Shown here one piece after another: positions 1 through 8,396 of a DNA stretch of 64,000 bases; positions within the stretch are counted from its first letter, which is position 1; the number at the start of each line of letters is the position of its first letter. The position numbers and the translations under genes are program-made. The notes under the pieces are model-generated. The model had not been told where the DNA came from and ran no database searches. It saw only the letters and a program-made list of their open reading frames with translations. The DNA is taken from assembly GCF_009796845.1 (NCBI RefSeq), contig NZ_CP047025.1, positions 2,418,001 through 2,482,000 on the forward strand, written 5' to 3'. The stretch is from Cobetia sp. L2A1. GTDB lineage: Bacteria > Pseudomonadota > Gammaproteobacteria > Pseudomonadales > Halomonadaceae.

Positions 1-93
1 TGTTCACCCGCCTGGACAGCGGCAAGTCTCAGTAACGTCAAACCATTTGTATGTGAAGCGCGATTGCGCTGAAATGTTTGCATGCCATGCCTG

Positions 94-141
94 AAACACC
101 CGAGTCGACAGGAGATACCTCTCCTGCGGTTCGGGTGTTTT
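94..141 (+). terminator. Rho-independent terminator of an upstream gene
   Basis: A long hairpin is visible. AAACACCCGA (94-103) pairs with TCGGGTGTTT (131-140), and an inner stem of CGACAGGAGA with TCTCCTGCG closes on a short loop. The right arm ends in TTTT. It probably ends a gene left of the window. Confidence 0.75.
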
Positions 142-424
142 GCATTGAGGATACGGCCATCACGGACGGTATCTGACACGCAAAGTCATCAGGCATGCAT
201 CGGTCATAGTCCTGGCATATGCCCTGCCTCCTATGCCCCGTCTTTACCTTGCCGGCGCGACTCACGAATGTTGGCGTGAAAAGTCAAATAAACGGCGCTT
301 TTTGCTCATCTGACCTCGCGCAATTTCACGACACTGTGTCCAACCGAAGCGCAAGTCTTCTGCGAGCCCCGCAGAACGCTTGCTCGATTCGACCGAAAGT
401 TATCCAGTTACGTGAGGCTCGACG
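142..424 (+). promoter_or_regulatory. Leader and promoter region of the carnitine operon
   Basis: This 283-base stretch has no convincing gene. It lies between the terminator at 94-141 and the first carnitine gene, so it should hold the operon promoter and any activator site. The ribosome binding site GAGG lies seven bases before the ATG at 425. I could not identify a specific operator by eye. Confidence 0.5.
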
Positions 425-1360
425 ATGAATCGCAAGACTATCCTGACATGCGCCATCACTGGCGCCGGTGATACCGCCAGCAAGAATCCCAATGTTCCGG
501 TCACCCCGAAGCAGATCGCCGATGACTGCATCGCGGCGGCCAAGGCCGGTGCCAGTGTTGCTCACATCCACGTGCGTGACCCGGAGACTGGCGGCATCAG
601 CCATTCCACCGAGCTCTTCCGTGAAGTCATGGATCGTGTTCGTTCATCAGACACCGACATCGTCATGAACATCACTGCCGGTGGCGGTGGTGACTGGATT
701 CCGGATGCCACTGATCCGACTCGCGGTGGCCCGGGCACTGACATGCAGACCCCAGCCGAGCGTCATGCGCCGGTCGGGGAACTGCTGCCGGAACTGTGCA
801 CCCTGGACTGCGGTAGCCTGAACTTCGGCGACATGGTCTACATCAATACCGCTGACTGGCTGCGCGAGCACGCTCGTCTGGTGCAGGCTGCTGGCGTCAA
901 GCCGGAGCTTGAGTGCTTCGATCTGGGCCACGTCTGGTTCGCTCGCCAGCTGCAGGAAGAAGGTCTGCTCGACGACGATCTGCTCTTCCAGCTGTGCCTG
1001 GGCATTCCGTGGGGCGCTGAAGCCGACACCGAAACCATGATGACCATGAAGAACAAGCTGCCGACCAATTCCAACTGGGCAGCCTTCGGTATCGGTCGCA
1101 TGCAGATGCCGATGGTCGCACAGGCAGTGTTGCTGGGCGGTCACGCTCGCGTCGGTCTGGAAGACAACCTCTATCTCAAGAAGGGTGTCATGGCCTCTAA
1201 TGGTCAGCTGGTCGAGAAAGCGGCAGGTATCATCGAAAACCTCGGTTCCAGCGTCATGACGCCGGCCGAGACTCGCGTCTTCCTCAAGCTGCGTGATCCG
1301 TCTACCGGCAAGACTGCCGGCGATGTCGCAGCACGTGAAACCGCTGGAGGTGTTGCATGA
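425..1360 (+). CDS. cdhC: 3-dehydrocarnitine cleavage enzyme (BKACE/DUF849)
   Basis: This 311-residue protein belongs to the beta-keto acid cleavage enzyme family. In carnitine catabolism the enzyme joins 3-dehydrocarnitine with acetyl-CoA to give betainyl-CoA and acetoacetate. The zinc-binding motif HIHVRD is at residues 47-52 (His47 and His49 as ligands), and a GLEDN motif near residue 240 supplies the expected glutamate. Length is normal for the family. It is the first gene of a tight operon: its TGA overlaps the ATG of the next gene by four bases. The neighbours (carnitine dehydrogenase and a hot-dog thioesterase) fix the substrate, because BKACE enzymes as a family act on many beta-keto acids. 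The gene name follows P. aeruginosa. Confidence 0.9.
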   Translation: MNRKTILTCAITGAGDTASKNPNVPVTPKQIADDCIAAAKAGASVAHIHVRDPETGGISHSTELFREVMDRVRSSDTDIVMNITAGGGGDWIPDATDPTRGGPGTDMQTPAERHAPVGELLPELCTLDCGSLNFGDMVYINTADWLREHARLVQAAGVKPELECFDLGHVWFARQLQEEGLLDDDLLFQLCLGIPWGAEADTETMMTMKNKLPTNSNWAAFGIGRMQMPMVAQAVLLGGHARVGLEDNLYLKKGVMASNGQLVEKAAGIIENLGSSVMTPAETRVFLKLRDPSTGKTAGDVAARETAGGVA

Positions 1361-2310
1361 GCCAGTTATCCGTCATCGGTACCGGTGTCATCGGCAATGG
1401 GTGGATCGCACGCGCACTGGCCAATGGCTGGGATGTCGTCGCCTTTGATCCAGCCCCCGACGCACAGGCACGCACCCGCGCCTTCGTGGAAAATGCCTGG
1501 CACGCCCTCGAGAAGGACGGCCTTGCACAAGGCGCTTCCGTGGAACGCCTGCGCTTTGCACCGACCATTGAAGAAGCAGTTGTCGGCGCGGATCTGATCC
1601 AGGAAAACGTGCCGGAGCGTCTGCCGCTCAAGCAGGAAATCCTCAGCGCCATTGATGCGGCGGCTGACACTCATGTCGTGATCGGCTCTTCCACCTCCGG
1701 CTTCAAGCCGACCGATCTGCAGAAGGACTGCAAGAACGCACCGGGCCGCGTCATCGTCGCCCACCCGTTCAATCCGGTCTATCTGCTGCCGCTGGTCGAG
1801 CTGGTCGGTGGTGAGCATACGACGCCGGCACTGCTGGAAGGCGCGCGCGAAGACTATCAAGCGCTGTCCATGCGTCCGCTGATCGTGCGTCGCGAGATCG
1901 AAGGCCACATCGCTGACCGTCTGATGGAAGCGCTGTGGCGTGAAGCTCTGCACCTGGTCAATGATGGCGTCGCCACCACTGAAGAGATCGATGCGGCTGT
2001 CGTCTATGGCTGTGGTCTGCGTTGGTCACTGATGGGCACCTTCCTGACCTTCCACCTCGCCGGCGGCGAGCCGGGCATGCGTCACATGCTCGAACAATTC
2101 GGCCCGGCACTGAAACTTCCGTGGACCAAACTGGAAGCGCCAGAACTGACCGACGAACTGATCGACAAGGTCGTGGAAGGCTGTGAATTCCAGGCCGCGG
2201 GTCGTACGGTGGCACAACTTGACCGTCGTCGTGATGACTTCCTGGTTGAGATGCTGACGCTGACGCGCAAGTATTGGCCGGAAGCGGAAGGTCTTGAGGG
2301 CCGTATCTGA
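1357..2310 (+). CDS. cdhA: L-carnitine 3-dehydrogenase
   Basis: This 317-residue cytoplasmic enzyme of the 3-hydroxyacyl-CoA dehydrogenase superfamily oxidises L-carnitine to 3-dehydrocarnitine with NAD+. The Rossmann motif GTGVIGNG is at residues 8-15. An HPFNP motif near residue 140 carries the catalytic histidine, and a C-terminal helical domain follows. The size matches stand-alone carnitine dehydrogenases; in some bacteria the protein is fused to the thioesterase that is the next gene here. It overlaps cdhC by ATGA, and its stop shares one base (TGATG) with the next start, so translation is probably coupled. The name lcdH is also used. Confidence 0.9.
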   Translation: MSQLSVIGTGVIGNGWIARALANGWDVVAFDPAPDAQARTRAFVENAWHALEKDGLAQGASVERLRFAPTIEEAVVGADLIQENVPERLPLKQEILSAIDAAADTHVVIGSSTSGFKPTDLQKDCKNAPGRVIVAHPFNPVYLLPLVELVGGEHTTPALLEGAREDYQALSMRPLIVRREIEGHIADRLMEALWREALHLVNDGVATTEEIDAAVVYGCGLRWSLMGTFLTFHLAGGEPGMRHMLEQFGPALKLPWTKLEAPELTDELIDKVVEGCEFQAAGRTVAQLDRRRDDFLVEMLTLTRKYWPEAEGLEGRI

Positions 2311-2771
2311 TGGCATTGCTCGACATCACCGTGCCTCACGCATGGGTCGACTATAACGGCCACATGAATGATGCCGAATATGCGCGGGCCTTCTCGATGG
2401 GCGTTGAAGCGCTGATGGAACAAGTCGGGTTGGATGCGGCAGGCCGTGAGCAATATGACCTGACCATCTACACGCTGGAAACGCACCTCTGCTATCTGGC
2501 GGAAGCGCATGAAGGCCAGGCGCTCAAGGTCGATGTGCTACTGCTGGATCACGACGCCAAGCGCCAGCATGTGCTGTTCACCCTCAGCGATGCAGAAGGC
2601 AACGGCATCGCCACCAGTGAGCAGATGTTGATGGCCATGAGCATCAGCGGCGGGCGTCCTGCGCCCTGCCCTGATGAGGTCGCTGAACGCATCGCGGCGC
2701 TACCTCAGCCAGCCAGCGCTGATGACTGGCCCAAGGCAGCAGGTCGTCGCATCGGTATCCGTCGCAAGTAA
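2310..2771 (+). CDS. cdhB: Betainyl-CoA thioesterase (hot-dog fold)
   Basis: This 153-residue protein has a 4HBT-type hot-dog thioesterase N-terminus with the motif WVDYNGHMNDAEY near residues 11-23. By family and position it hydrolyses betainyl-CoA to glycine betaine and CoA, completing conversion of carnitine to glycine betaine. It starts on the last base of the carnitine dehydrogenase stop codon. The same domain is fused to the dehydrogenase in some species, which supports the pairing. Glycine betaine is also an osmoprotectant, so the operon may serve both nutrition and salt tolerance. Confidence 0.85.
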   Translation: MALLDITVPHAWVDYNGHMNDAEYARAFSMGVEALMEQVGLDAAGREQYDLTIYTLETHLCYLAEAHEGQALKVDVLLLDHDAKRQHVLFTLSDAEGNGIATSEQMLMAMSISGGRPAPCPDEVAERIAALPQPASADDWPKAAGRRIGIRRK

Positions 2772-2806
2772 GGGACTGCCATCCTGCGTGACTCGGCTTT
2801 TCATCG

Positions 2807-2836
2807 ACACCCCGCCAGCAACCGCTGTCGGGGTGT
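2807..2836 (+). terminator. Intra-operon hairpin, weak terminator or attenuator
   Basis: ACACCCCG (2807-2814) pairs perfectly with CGGGGTGT (2829-2836) around a 14-base loop. The hairpin sits between the thioesterase stop and the hydrolase start. It is followed by TATCGTTT rather than a clean T-run, so termination may be partial. Confidence 0.5.
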
Positions 2837-2871
2837 TATCGTTTGGATCACTCCCCACTCAGAGCCGACTC

Positions 2872-3852
2872 ATGACAACGACACCGTCTCCCCTATCATC
2901 TCCACTACGGTCAGCCATCCGCTGCCATGACTTCATCGAGACCTTTTCTCTCGGCCTGGAGGACATGGTCACGCTTGAGATACCGCAGGCGCGTCTGTGC
3001 TATGAAAAGCTGTGCCAGAAAATCGGTGCCCCTCTGCCCGCCGGCATGACATCACACGATGAAATGCTGTCAGTCGCGGACCGGGAGTCTCCTCTTCGAT
3101 TGCGCCACCTCTGCCCGGCGGGATGCCAGAATGCCTCGTTGGCTCCCGTCGTCTACCTGCACGGCGGTGCCTGGCAGATAGGCTCGGTGGAGACCCACCA
3201 GGGAGTCGCTGCCAGTCTGGCGAATCATCTCGGACGCGTCGTGGTCAGCGTCGATTACCGGCTGTTGCCCGACGTCAGTTACCGCGACCTGCTGGAGGAT
3301 TGCCTGGTCGCCGTTCGCCACCTGTCGCAGACACAGCCTCCGGCAGCTCTGGTCGGGGACAGCGCTGGAGCGCGACTGGTGATGGATGTCACCCGAGTGC
3401 TCTCGGCAGAATCCTCACCCGCACCATCTCCTTACCATGCCGAGACAGTGCTTGGCCTGGTCTATCCGCCACTTGATCCCGTCTTGTCGCTGGACGCTGA
3501 TGATGAGCGCACGCTAGGCCCCACTGCGCCCCTCCTCAGTCGTGAGGAGATCGTCAGCATGTGGCAGGTCGTGGTCGAGGGTGATGCGTCAGGCAGCTAT
3601 GCGCCCTCACCAGCCCACTCACGCTTCGCCCCTGCAAAGCGCATCGAAGTCTTGAGTGTCGAACACGACCCCCTCACCGCTCCACTAGAGGCTGCGATCG
3701 CGACATGGCAGGCGCAAGGGGCTGATATTGGCTATCGCTGTGCGCCGGGCATGGTGCATGCCGCGCTTCATGCACATCATGTGCTACCGGAGATGGGCGT
3801 CGCCTGGCGCGATTTCTGCGGCGCATTGAAGGGTCGCATTGACGACGCATGA
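2872..3852 (+). CDS. Alpha/beta hydrolase, probable short-chain acylcarnitine hydrolase
   Basis: This 326-residue hydrolase is of the hormone-sensitive-lipase-like (alpha/beta hydrolase fold 3) type. The oxyanion motif YLHGGAW lies near residue 95 and the nucleophile motif GDSAG near 163. An Asp in EHDPLT and a His in GMVHAALH complete a triad near the C-terminus. I chose the ATG at 2872; an in-frame upstream ATG at 2674 would run through the preceding gene. In P. aeruginosa the last gene of the order cdhC-cdhA-cdhB-X is HocS (PA5384), an L-specific hydrolase of acetyl- and butyrylcarnitine. The identical position suggests the same role. Function is inferred from context. Confidence 0.7.
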   Translation: MTTTPSPLSSPLRSAIRCHDFIETFSLGLEDMVTLEIPQARLCYEKLCQKIGAPLPAGMTSHDEMLSVADRESPLRLRHLCPAGCQNASLAPVVYLHGGAWQIGSVETHQGVAASLANHLGRVVVSVDYRLLPDVSYRDLLEDCLVAVRHLSQTQPPAALVGDSAGARLVMDVTRVLSAESSPAPSPYHAETVLGLVYPPLDPVLSLDADDERTLGPTAPLLSREEIVSMWQVVVEGDASGSYAPSPAHSRFAPAKRIEVLSVEHDPLTAPLEAAIATWQAQGADIGYRCAPGMVHAALHAHHVLPEMGVAWRDFCGALKGRIDDA

Positions 3853-3943
3853 GGCTGACTCTCCTGCACGTCAGCGCGTGACGCTTGATCGCGCAGCGCT
3901 ATCTGCATTGCACCCAAGAAAATCGTATTCAAGAGAATCTGGC

Positions 3944-4852
3944 TCAAGACACTCGTACCTCGTCGCACTGCACCTCATCGCGGCGCAGTACCCGCAGCTC
4001 CACATCCGCGGGACACTGTGAAACAAGAGACTGCCAGCGGGCCTGCAATTGGCCCCGCAGCTCAGCGTCGCCGTAGATCACGACCACGACCACCAGTCGG
4101 AAGTTGTCATCCATCGCCCGTTCCGCGATGAGGGCTTCGTAAAGAATACTGTCAAGCACACGCTCAGCCTTGGCGTGATGTTTCAGCACTCTGACATCAA
4201 CAAAGGTATTCACGGATGCCTGACCAACAAACACCGCATCGAAGCATGCCCGTGTATCACCTACCTGGATATCGTGGCGAACCTCACTGGCCTGCTTTGC
4301 GCCAGACTCGCGTGCAATCTGACGCACCAGAGCCGTTTTCACTGCGCGTAGCTCGTGGCGATGCTCTCGCGTCATCTTCTCGCGCGCCACCTCATGTGAT
4401 GCCATCTCCCCACTGGATGGTGACGCCATCGGCGTGTCGTTATTGCCGCCGTGAAGCAGTTGCGCCACGTCAGCATCATCCACGGAGATCTGGGCATCCT
4501 CTGCCTTCCTCTCATCGCCATCCTCCTCGCCCAGTGAGTCCCGCACCTCAGCGGTCAGACGCGCCTCTTGTTCGCTGGGCGACAGGGTACGCATGAAGGA
4601 GCGGTCCTTATGGTAATCGCCAGGCGCATAGAGTTTGCCGTGATGATGGGTGACAAGACGATAGAAAACGCCCAGCACCAATAGCGGAAAGATAACGATG
4701 AAGGCGATCAGCGGCCAACGCTCAGCCTCTGTCAGCTTGTCGGCGGATGAATTCAACAACAGACTCGCGAATCCATAGATCAGCGAGATGAACAGCGCGA
4801 TGATACCGAGTGGATTGCGCGCCAACTCCTTGGCATTTTTCATGAACTGCAT
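3944..4852 (-). CDS. Membrane-anchored protein of unknown function
   Basis: This 302-residue protein has two predicted membrane helices (about residues 15-33 and 47-65). A charged, Ala/Glu/Asp-rich linker follows, then a compact alpha/beta C-terminal domain from about residue 195. The ATG at 4852 has GGAG five bases upstream. In the C-terminal domain, FDAVF is followed by a VDVRVLK strand, and a later RLVVVVVIYG strand is strongly hydrophobic. The first pair vaguely recalls the D...(D/E)xK pattern of restriction-endonuclease-like folds, but this is only a suggestion. No family was recognised. It converges with the hydrolase and stands alone on its strand. Confidence 0.7.
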   Translation of the reverse strand: MQFMKNAKELARNPLGIIALFISLIYGFASLLLNSSADKLTEAERWPLIAFIVIFPLLVLGVFYRLVTHHHGKLYAPGDYHKDRSFMRTLSPSEQEARLTAEVRDSLGEEDGDERKAEDAQISVDDADVAQLLHGGNNDTPMASPSSGEMASHEVAREKMTREHRHELRAVKTALVRQIARESGAKQASEVRHDIQVGDTRACFDAVFVGQASVNTFVDVRVLKHHAKAERVLDSILYEALIAERAMDDNFRLVVVVVIYGDAELRGQLQARWQSLVSQCPADVELRVLRRDEVQCDEVRVS

Positions 4853-5119
4853 AACTGCTCCATTCCCTTGGCCTGTTACTGGCTATGGGGCGCGGGCAGC
4901 CACATTGCAATGCCAACCCAGAGGCTTTGCCCTCCACACAACCCTTCGCCGCTGACCATCACTTGCGCCTGCTTCCTGCATATCGTTTGCACAATGACGA
5001 TATATACTCGATGAGCATTTTCTTATTACGATATTGGCCGAGCATTCTGTACATCATCGGCCAGTACTTAGGTGGCGACCTCCCCAACGCCCCTGACCAA
5101 CCGCAAGGATTGACACTAC

Positions 5120-5671
5120 ATGACAGGCAAGAAGCTCAACTGCCAGATCATTTTCTGGGCCACCTTGATCGGCGGCTTCGTCAGCTCGCTGATCAAGTCC
5201 GGCACCGAATCCAACATGCCGCCGCGTGTCAGCGGTGAAGCTTCTCCGCCGGCGATTCACATCGACTCCTGGCTGGGCGGCCTGGGAATCAACTCCCACT
5301 CCATGGACTACGTCTATCAAGGCATCACCATCCCGGGTGCCGTGATGCTGTATCACTGGCTGTTCAGCTTTGCTTTCGCCTTCCTGTATGTCGCCTTGTC
5401 AGCCTACTGGCCGAAAGTGCGTGCCGGTTATGGTGCGGTGTATGGCCTGTTGATCACCTTCGTCATGCATGGCTTCCTGATTCCGGCCCTCGGCTTCCGC
5501 AACCCGGCCTACCTTGGCGGTGAAACGACTGGCTGGCTGTGGAACCTCAACGGCTATGAACTGTGGAGTGAAACCCTCGGCCACGTCTGCTGGTCCATGT
5601 CGATCGAAGTCTGCCTTATCGCCGTGCTGGCGCACTTCTCCAAGCCCATCAAAGGCGCCTGGAGCAAGTAA
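5120..5671 (+). CDS. YagU-like inner membrane protein (DUF1440)
   Basis: This 183-residue protein has about four hydrophobic helices and resembles the YagU/DUF1440 family. Features include an N-terminal ATLIGGFVSSLIKSG helix, then NMPPR and a conserved proline-rich loop, then further helices around residues 72-95, 103-122 and 152-170. YagU is reported as an inner membrane protein linked to acid resistance in E. coli; the biochemical role is unknown. An AAGGA-type ribosome binding site lies about ten bases before the ATG. It ends at a strong bidirectional terminator shared with the convergent gene. Confidence 0.75.
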   Translation: MTGKKLNCQIIFWATLIGGFVSSLIKSGTESNMPPRVSGEASPPAIHIDSWLGGLGINSHSMDYVYQGITIPGAVMLYHWLFSFAFAFLYVALSAYWPKVRAGYGAVYGLLITFVMHGFLIPALGFRNPAYLGGETTGWLWNLNGYELWSETLGHVCWSMSIEVCLIAVLAHFSKPIKGAWSK

Positions 5672-5702
5672 CTTCCCGCTCCATCTCTCAGATGAGCGCA
5701 AT

Positions 5703-5738
5703 AAAAAGGCGCCCCTGCTTTCGCAGGGGCGCCTTTTT
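5703..5738. terminator. Bidirectional Rho-independent terminator
   Basis: Perfect 16-base arms AAAAAGGCGCCCCTGC (5703-5718) and GCAGGGGCGCCTTTTT (5723-5738) enclose the tetraloop TTTC. A-run and T-run flanks allow termination in both directions, between the YagU-like gene and the convergent exported-protein gene. Confidence 0.95.
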
Positions 5739-5761
5739 ATTGTTACAACGGCACGCGCAGA

Positions 5762-6460
5762 TCAGCCTTCGATAGTCATGCGGCACAGCAGCGTGTTGTC
5801 CTGCTTGAGGCTTTCCCCCCAGACGAACTTGGCGTTGTCGTCCCAGTCGATATCGTCATAGCCATCTTTCGGGCTGACGTCGCTGGCAGCGTGTTCAATG
5901 GCAGCCGGCCAGTCGCTATCGTCGAAGTCCGGGGCGGTCCAATCACCATCAACCGTAGTTTCCTCGAAGGCACAAGCACCCTCACCCGCTTGTGGGTCAC
6001 TTTCGTCTTCGCAGGAAGTCTTCACCGGTGCGTGATGTACCACGAGGCAATGCATGTCGCTGTTGGTAACACCGATGACGTCACCTGTCTTTGCATCACG
6101 GAACTGGGCAATCATGCCGCCATCACCCATCTGCTGACGATCGGTGCCGATATATTCAAGGCCTGAGTCATTCTCCTTGAAGTCCTTGGCCTTGATGGCA
6201 ATCGTCACCGGGAATTGCGTCTCGATGATGGCGGTTTCTGAATTGAAAGAGCGCTCAGTGGTGATCGGCACGCTGTCTTGCATCGCCTTCTCGCCATTGA
6301 CGTACATTTCAAACCAGTTATCGACCCAGACCTCGGCCTTGAGTCTGGTACCGCTCTGAGGCCCGGCCTTGGGCTTTGCTGCATGCTCATCCTTGGCGTG
6401 TGAATCGGCAAAGGCAGGTGCAGCAGCCAAAATGAGGGCAGCGGTCAGTAATGTGCGCAT
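5762..6460 (-). CDS. Exported protein with jelly-roll-like features, unknown function
   Basis: This 232-residue protein has a clear signal peptide (MRTLLTAALILAAAPAFA, cleavage before DSHAKDEH). The mature part contains WVDNWFEMYVNG near residues 46-57, and FDDSDWPAA near 180. That pairing recalls galactose-binding-like jelly-roll domains. Six or so cysteines suggest disulfides in the periplasm. A good ribosome binding site (AAAGGA) precedes the ATG. It is the last gene of the minus-strand block that also holds the YHYH proteins, so it is probably part of that system. Function unknown. Confidence 0.75.
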   Translation of the reverse strand: MRTLLTAALILAAAPAFADSHAKDEHAAKPKAGPQSGTRLKAEVWVDNWFEMYVNGEKAMQDSVPITTERSFNSETAIIETQFPVTIAIKAKDFKENDSGLEYIGTDRQQMGDGGMIAQFRDAKTGDVIGVTNSDMHCLVVHHAPVKTSCEDESDPQAGEGACAFEETTVDGDWTAPDFDDSDWPAAIEHAASDVSPKDGYDDIDWDDNAKFVWGESLKQDNTLLCRMTIEG

Positions 6461-6532
6461 GAGGATTCCTTTCGTGGTGAATAGTGATCGGTCTTCTTGG
6501 CTTGCAGGGGCTGTCTTGCGTCCATCATCTGC

Positions 6533-7171
6533 TCAGTTGCGGAAGGTGATGGAGGATGAATCAATGACCTTCCCCTTGAGCGCCTCGGTCATCGTCTCCC
6601 AGTTCACGCTCATGTCGTCATGATCCGGCAACGAATCCAGCGGTGCCTTCAAGGCATACAGCGTGATCGTGTATTCGTGATACGAGCCCTCAGGGCCGGG
6701 AGGTGAACAAGGCGGCGTATACCCGATACGTTTCTTGTCCTTGTCGGCGCCCTCATCCCCCAGCGACGCCGGGTTGCCGCGCGGCAAGGCGTGGGTGTCT
6801 GCCGGGAGATTCCACAGCAGCCAATACTGGCTGGGAGCGTCACGACCTTCGACGGTGCCTTTGGGATAGTGATGCATGATGAGGGCGAGGCTCTGTGTGC
6901 CGTCAGGCACATCCCCCCATGTCAGTGGGGGTGTGAGGCCATCGCCGCCGTCGCGAGTGCATTTCAGGTCATCCGGCAGCCAGCCGTCATCACTGAAGGC
7001 AGGACTGGTGAGCGTGAAGTCGCCTTGTGCCAGCGCAGGCGTGGCCATGGGCCCGGCCAGTGCCAACGTACAAAGCCCAGCGGCCATCCCACGCGCGAGA
7101 CGCGTCTGCAAGGCACTTGAGAACTTGCCCGACAAATTGCTCAATAACTTGCTCGATCCTGCAGAACTCAT
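6533..7171 (-). CDS. YbhB/YbcL-type PEBP family exported protein
   Basis: This 212-residue phosphatidylethanolamine-binding-protein family member is of the bacterial Raf-kinase-inhibitor-like type. An export signal occupies residues 1-48 (hydrophobic GMAAGLCTLALAG, then ATPALAQG). The PEBP signature follows: FTLTSPAF, TPPLTWGDVPDGTQSLALIM, then HWxLWN-like QYWLLWNLP, and YTPPCSPPG near the C-terminus. These proteins bind small anionic or phosphate groups; the ligand here is unknown. Its ATG overlaps the stop of the upstream YHYH gene by four bases, with GGGGAG in that gene as ribosome binding site, so the two are coupled. Confidence 0.85.
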   Translation of the reverse strand: MSSAGSSKLLSNLSGKFSSALQTRLARGMAAGLCTLALAGPMATPALAQGDFTLTSPAFSDDGWLPDDLKCTRDGGDGLTPPLTWGDVPDGTQSLALIMHHYPKGTVEGRDAPSQYWLLWNLPADTHALPRGNPASLGDEGADKDKKRIGYTPPCSPPGPEGSYHEYTITLYALKAPLDSLPDHDDMSVNWETMTEALKGKVIDSSSITFRN

Positions 7172-8238
7172 CGGCAGTACTCCCCTGTCTTGACGTCTCC
7201 ACCATCTGTCACGGTACGCGTTTCAAAGTCATAGCAATCGGGCGTATCGGTGGGCGTATAGCGAATGTAATAGGCTTCACCGTGATAGGTGTAATCCATG
7301 CTGCGCTTGCCGTCTGCCTGCTGGGTAAAGACGAGGTCTTCCACGCCCCCTTGCGGCGGAGTGCCGGCAGGACGCCCACGGCTATTGGCATCGCTGGTAT
7401 CGTTTGCGGCTGACAATGGCGCCACACGTGGCAAGTCCTTCTGGTCAGGCACTTTCCCCATCAGGCACTGCACGATATAGGGCGCCTTCTGCGAAGTGTG
7501 GTAGCGATAGCCAAAGGTCTTGTCCGGCTGGCCATTGCAGATATCCAGCGCTCCGTTCGCGATATGACTGCCATCTGGATTATCGTCGCCATAGATGGGA
7601 TACCCATCCAGCGCCCAACCGATGATGGGGTTGTCATCGGCATTCTTCATCTTGTCGATCATGCAGGTGGGTTTGACATGATAGTGGTAGTCATCGCCAC
7701 GCCCGGAATGCCCACCACAGGCATCCAGCTGTTTGGTGGCCAGGGTGTCATTCTTGGCCTGATAACTTGAGAGGTCATCCTGAGACATCTCTCCGCCGCC
7801 GGTGTAGTCGTAGATCGGCACGCCATTGACGGCGACACCCAGCGCAGCATCACGCGTATAGGGTGACTCCTCACTGCCGCGCATCTTGGGCTCCAGCACT
7901 ACGGGCGATGCGTAACCCTTGGCCGGCACCGGTATCTGCTCATTGGTGCCGACGATGCCGGTCATCATCTCGTGGTCCGGCCAGGTGTCCGAAGCAATCA
8001 ATGCCTTGCCATCGTGACAGCTGACCGACACCGAATCGTCAAAGCCTGCGTCCTTCACCGAGGCTTTCACGACATCACAGCGTGTCTTCTGCTTGGCCGT
8101 CAGTGATGCCGGGTCATTGGCGATAGACTGCGCAGCGTGAAATGCCAACGGCGCCAAGACCGCAGTCCCTATGCCCAATGCAATGGAACGACGCATGAAG
8201 CGTCCTCGTCCATGCGAGTTCTGATCGGTGGATGACAT
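7168..8238 (-). CDS. YHYH-domain exported protein (copy 1)
   Basis: This 356-residue exported protein has two YHYH-type blocks. The first is DACGGH followed by DDYHYH; the second is LDICNGQ followed by FGYRYH, where the second position is Arg rather than His. Between them are GVPIYDY and ALDGYPIYGDDN, typical of the family. The start at 8238 is chosen because AAAGGAGGGGAG lies just upstream and a signal sequence follows (RRSIALGIGTAVLAPLAFHAAQS). Longer in-frame starts would overlap the upstream membrane gene. The biochemical role of YHYH domains is not established; the histidines and cysteines suggest metal binding or disulfides. It is coupled to the PEBP gene. Confidence 0.85.
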   Translation of the reverse strand: MSSTDQNSHGRGRFMRRSIALGIGTAVLAPLAFHAAQSIANDPASLTAKQKTRCDVVKASVKDAGFDDSVSVSCHDGKALIASDTWPDHEMMTGIVGTNEQIPVPAKGYASPVVLEPKMRGSEESPYTRDAALGVAVNGVPIYDYTGGGEMSQDDLSSYQAKNDTLATKQLDACGGHSGRGDDYHYHVKPTCMIDKMKNADDNPIIGWALDGYPIYGDDNPDGSHIANGALDICNGQPDKTFGYRYHTSQKAPYIVQCLMGKVPDQKDLPRVAPLSAANDTSDANSRGRPAGTPPQGGVEDLVFTQQADGKRSMDYTYHGEAYYIRYTPTDTPDCYDFETRTVTDGGDVKTGEYCR

Positions 8239-8293
8239 GCTCCCCTCCTTTGAGGTCGTGGTGATGGAATCTGATCCAGACTCTTTGAAGAGA

Positions 8294-8309
8294 GCGGCCC
8301 GATGGCCGC
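8294..8309 (-). terminator. GC-rich hairpin upstream of YHYH copy 1
   Basis: GCGGCC (8294-8299) pairs with GGCCGC (8304-8309) around CGAT. On the minus strand it is followed by TCTCTTC. It may partly terminate transcripts from the two membrane genes before the YHYH gene. Confidence 0.35.
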
Positions 8310-8396
8310 CCCACGCCCAACCCTGGGCAACTTCACGTATGGCGGTTCTTGTGGTGGTTCTGGTGATAGCTCCGATGCCGGCTCGAACAGCAGGCG

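Noticed and set aside
2674..2871. Upstream extension of the hydrolase
   Set aside because: Would run through the thioesterase gene and a hairpin; the ATG at 2872 gives the usual length.
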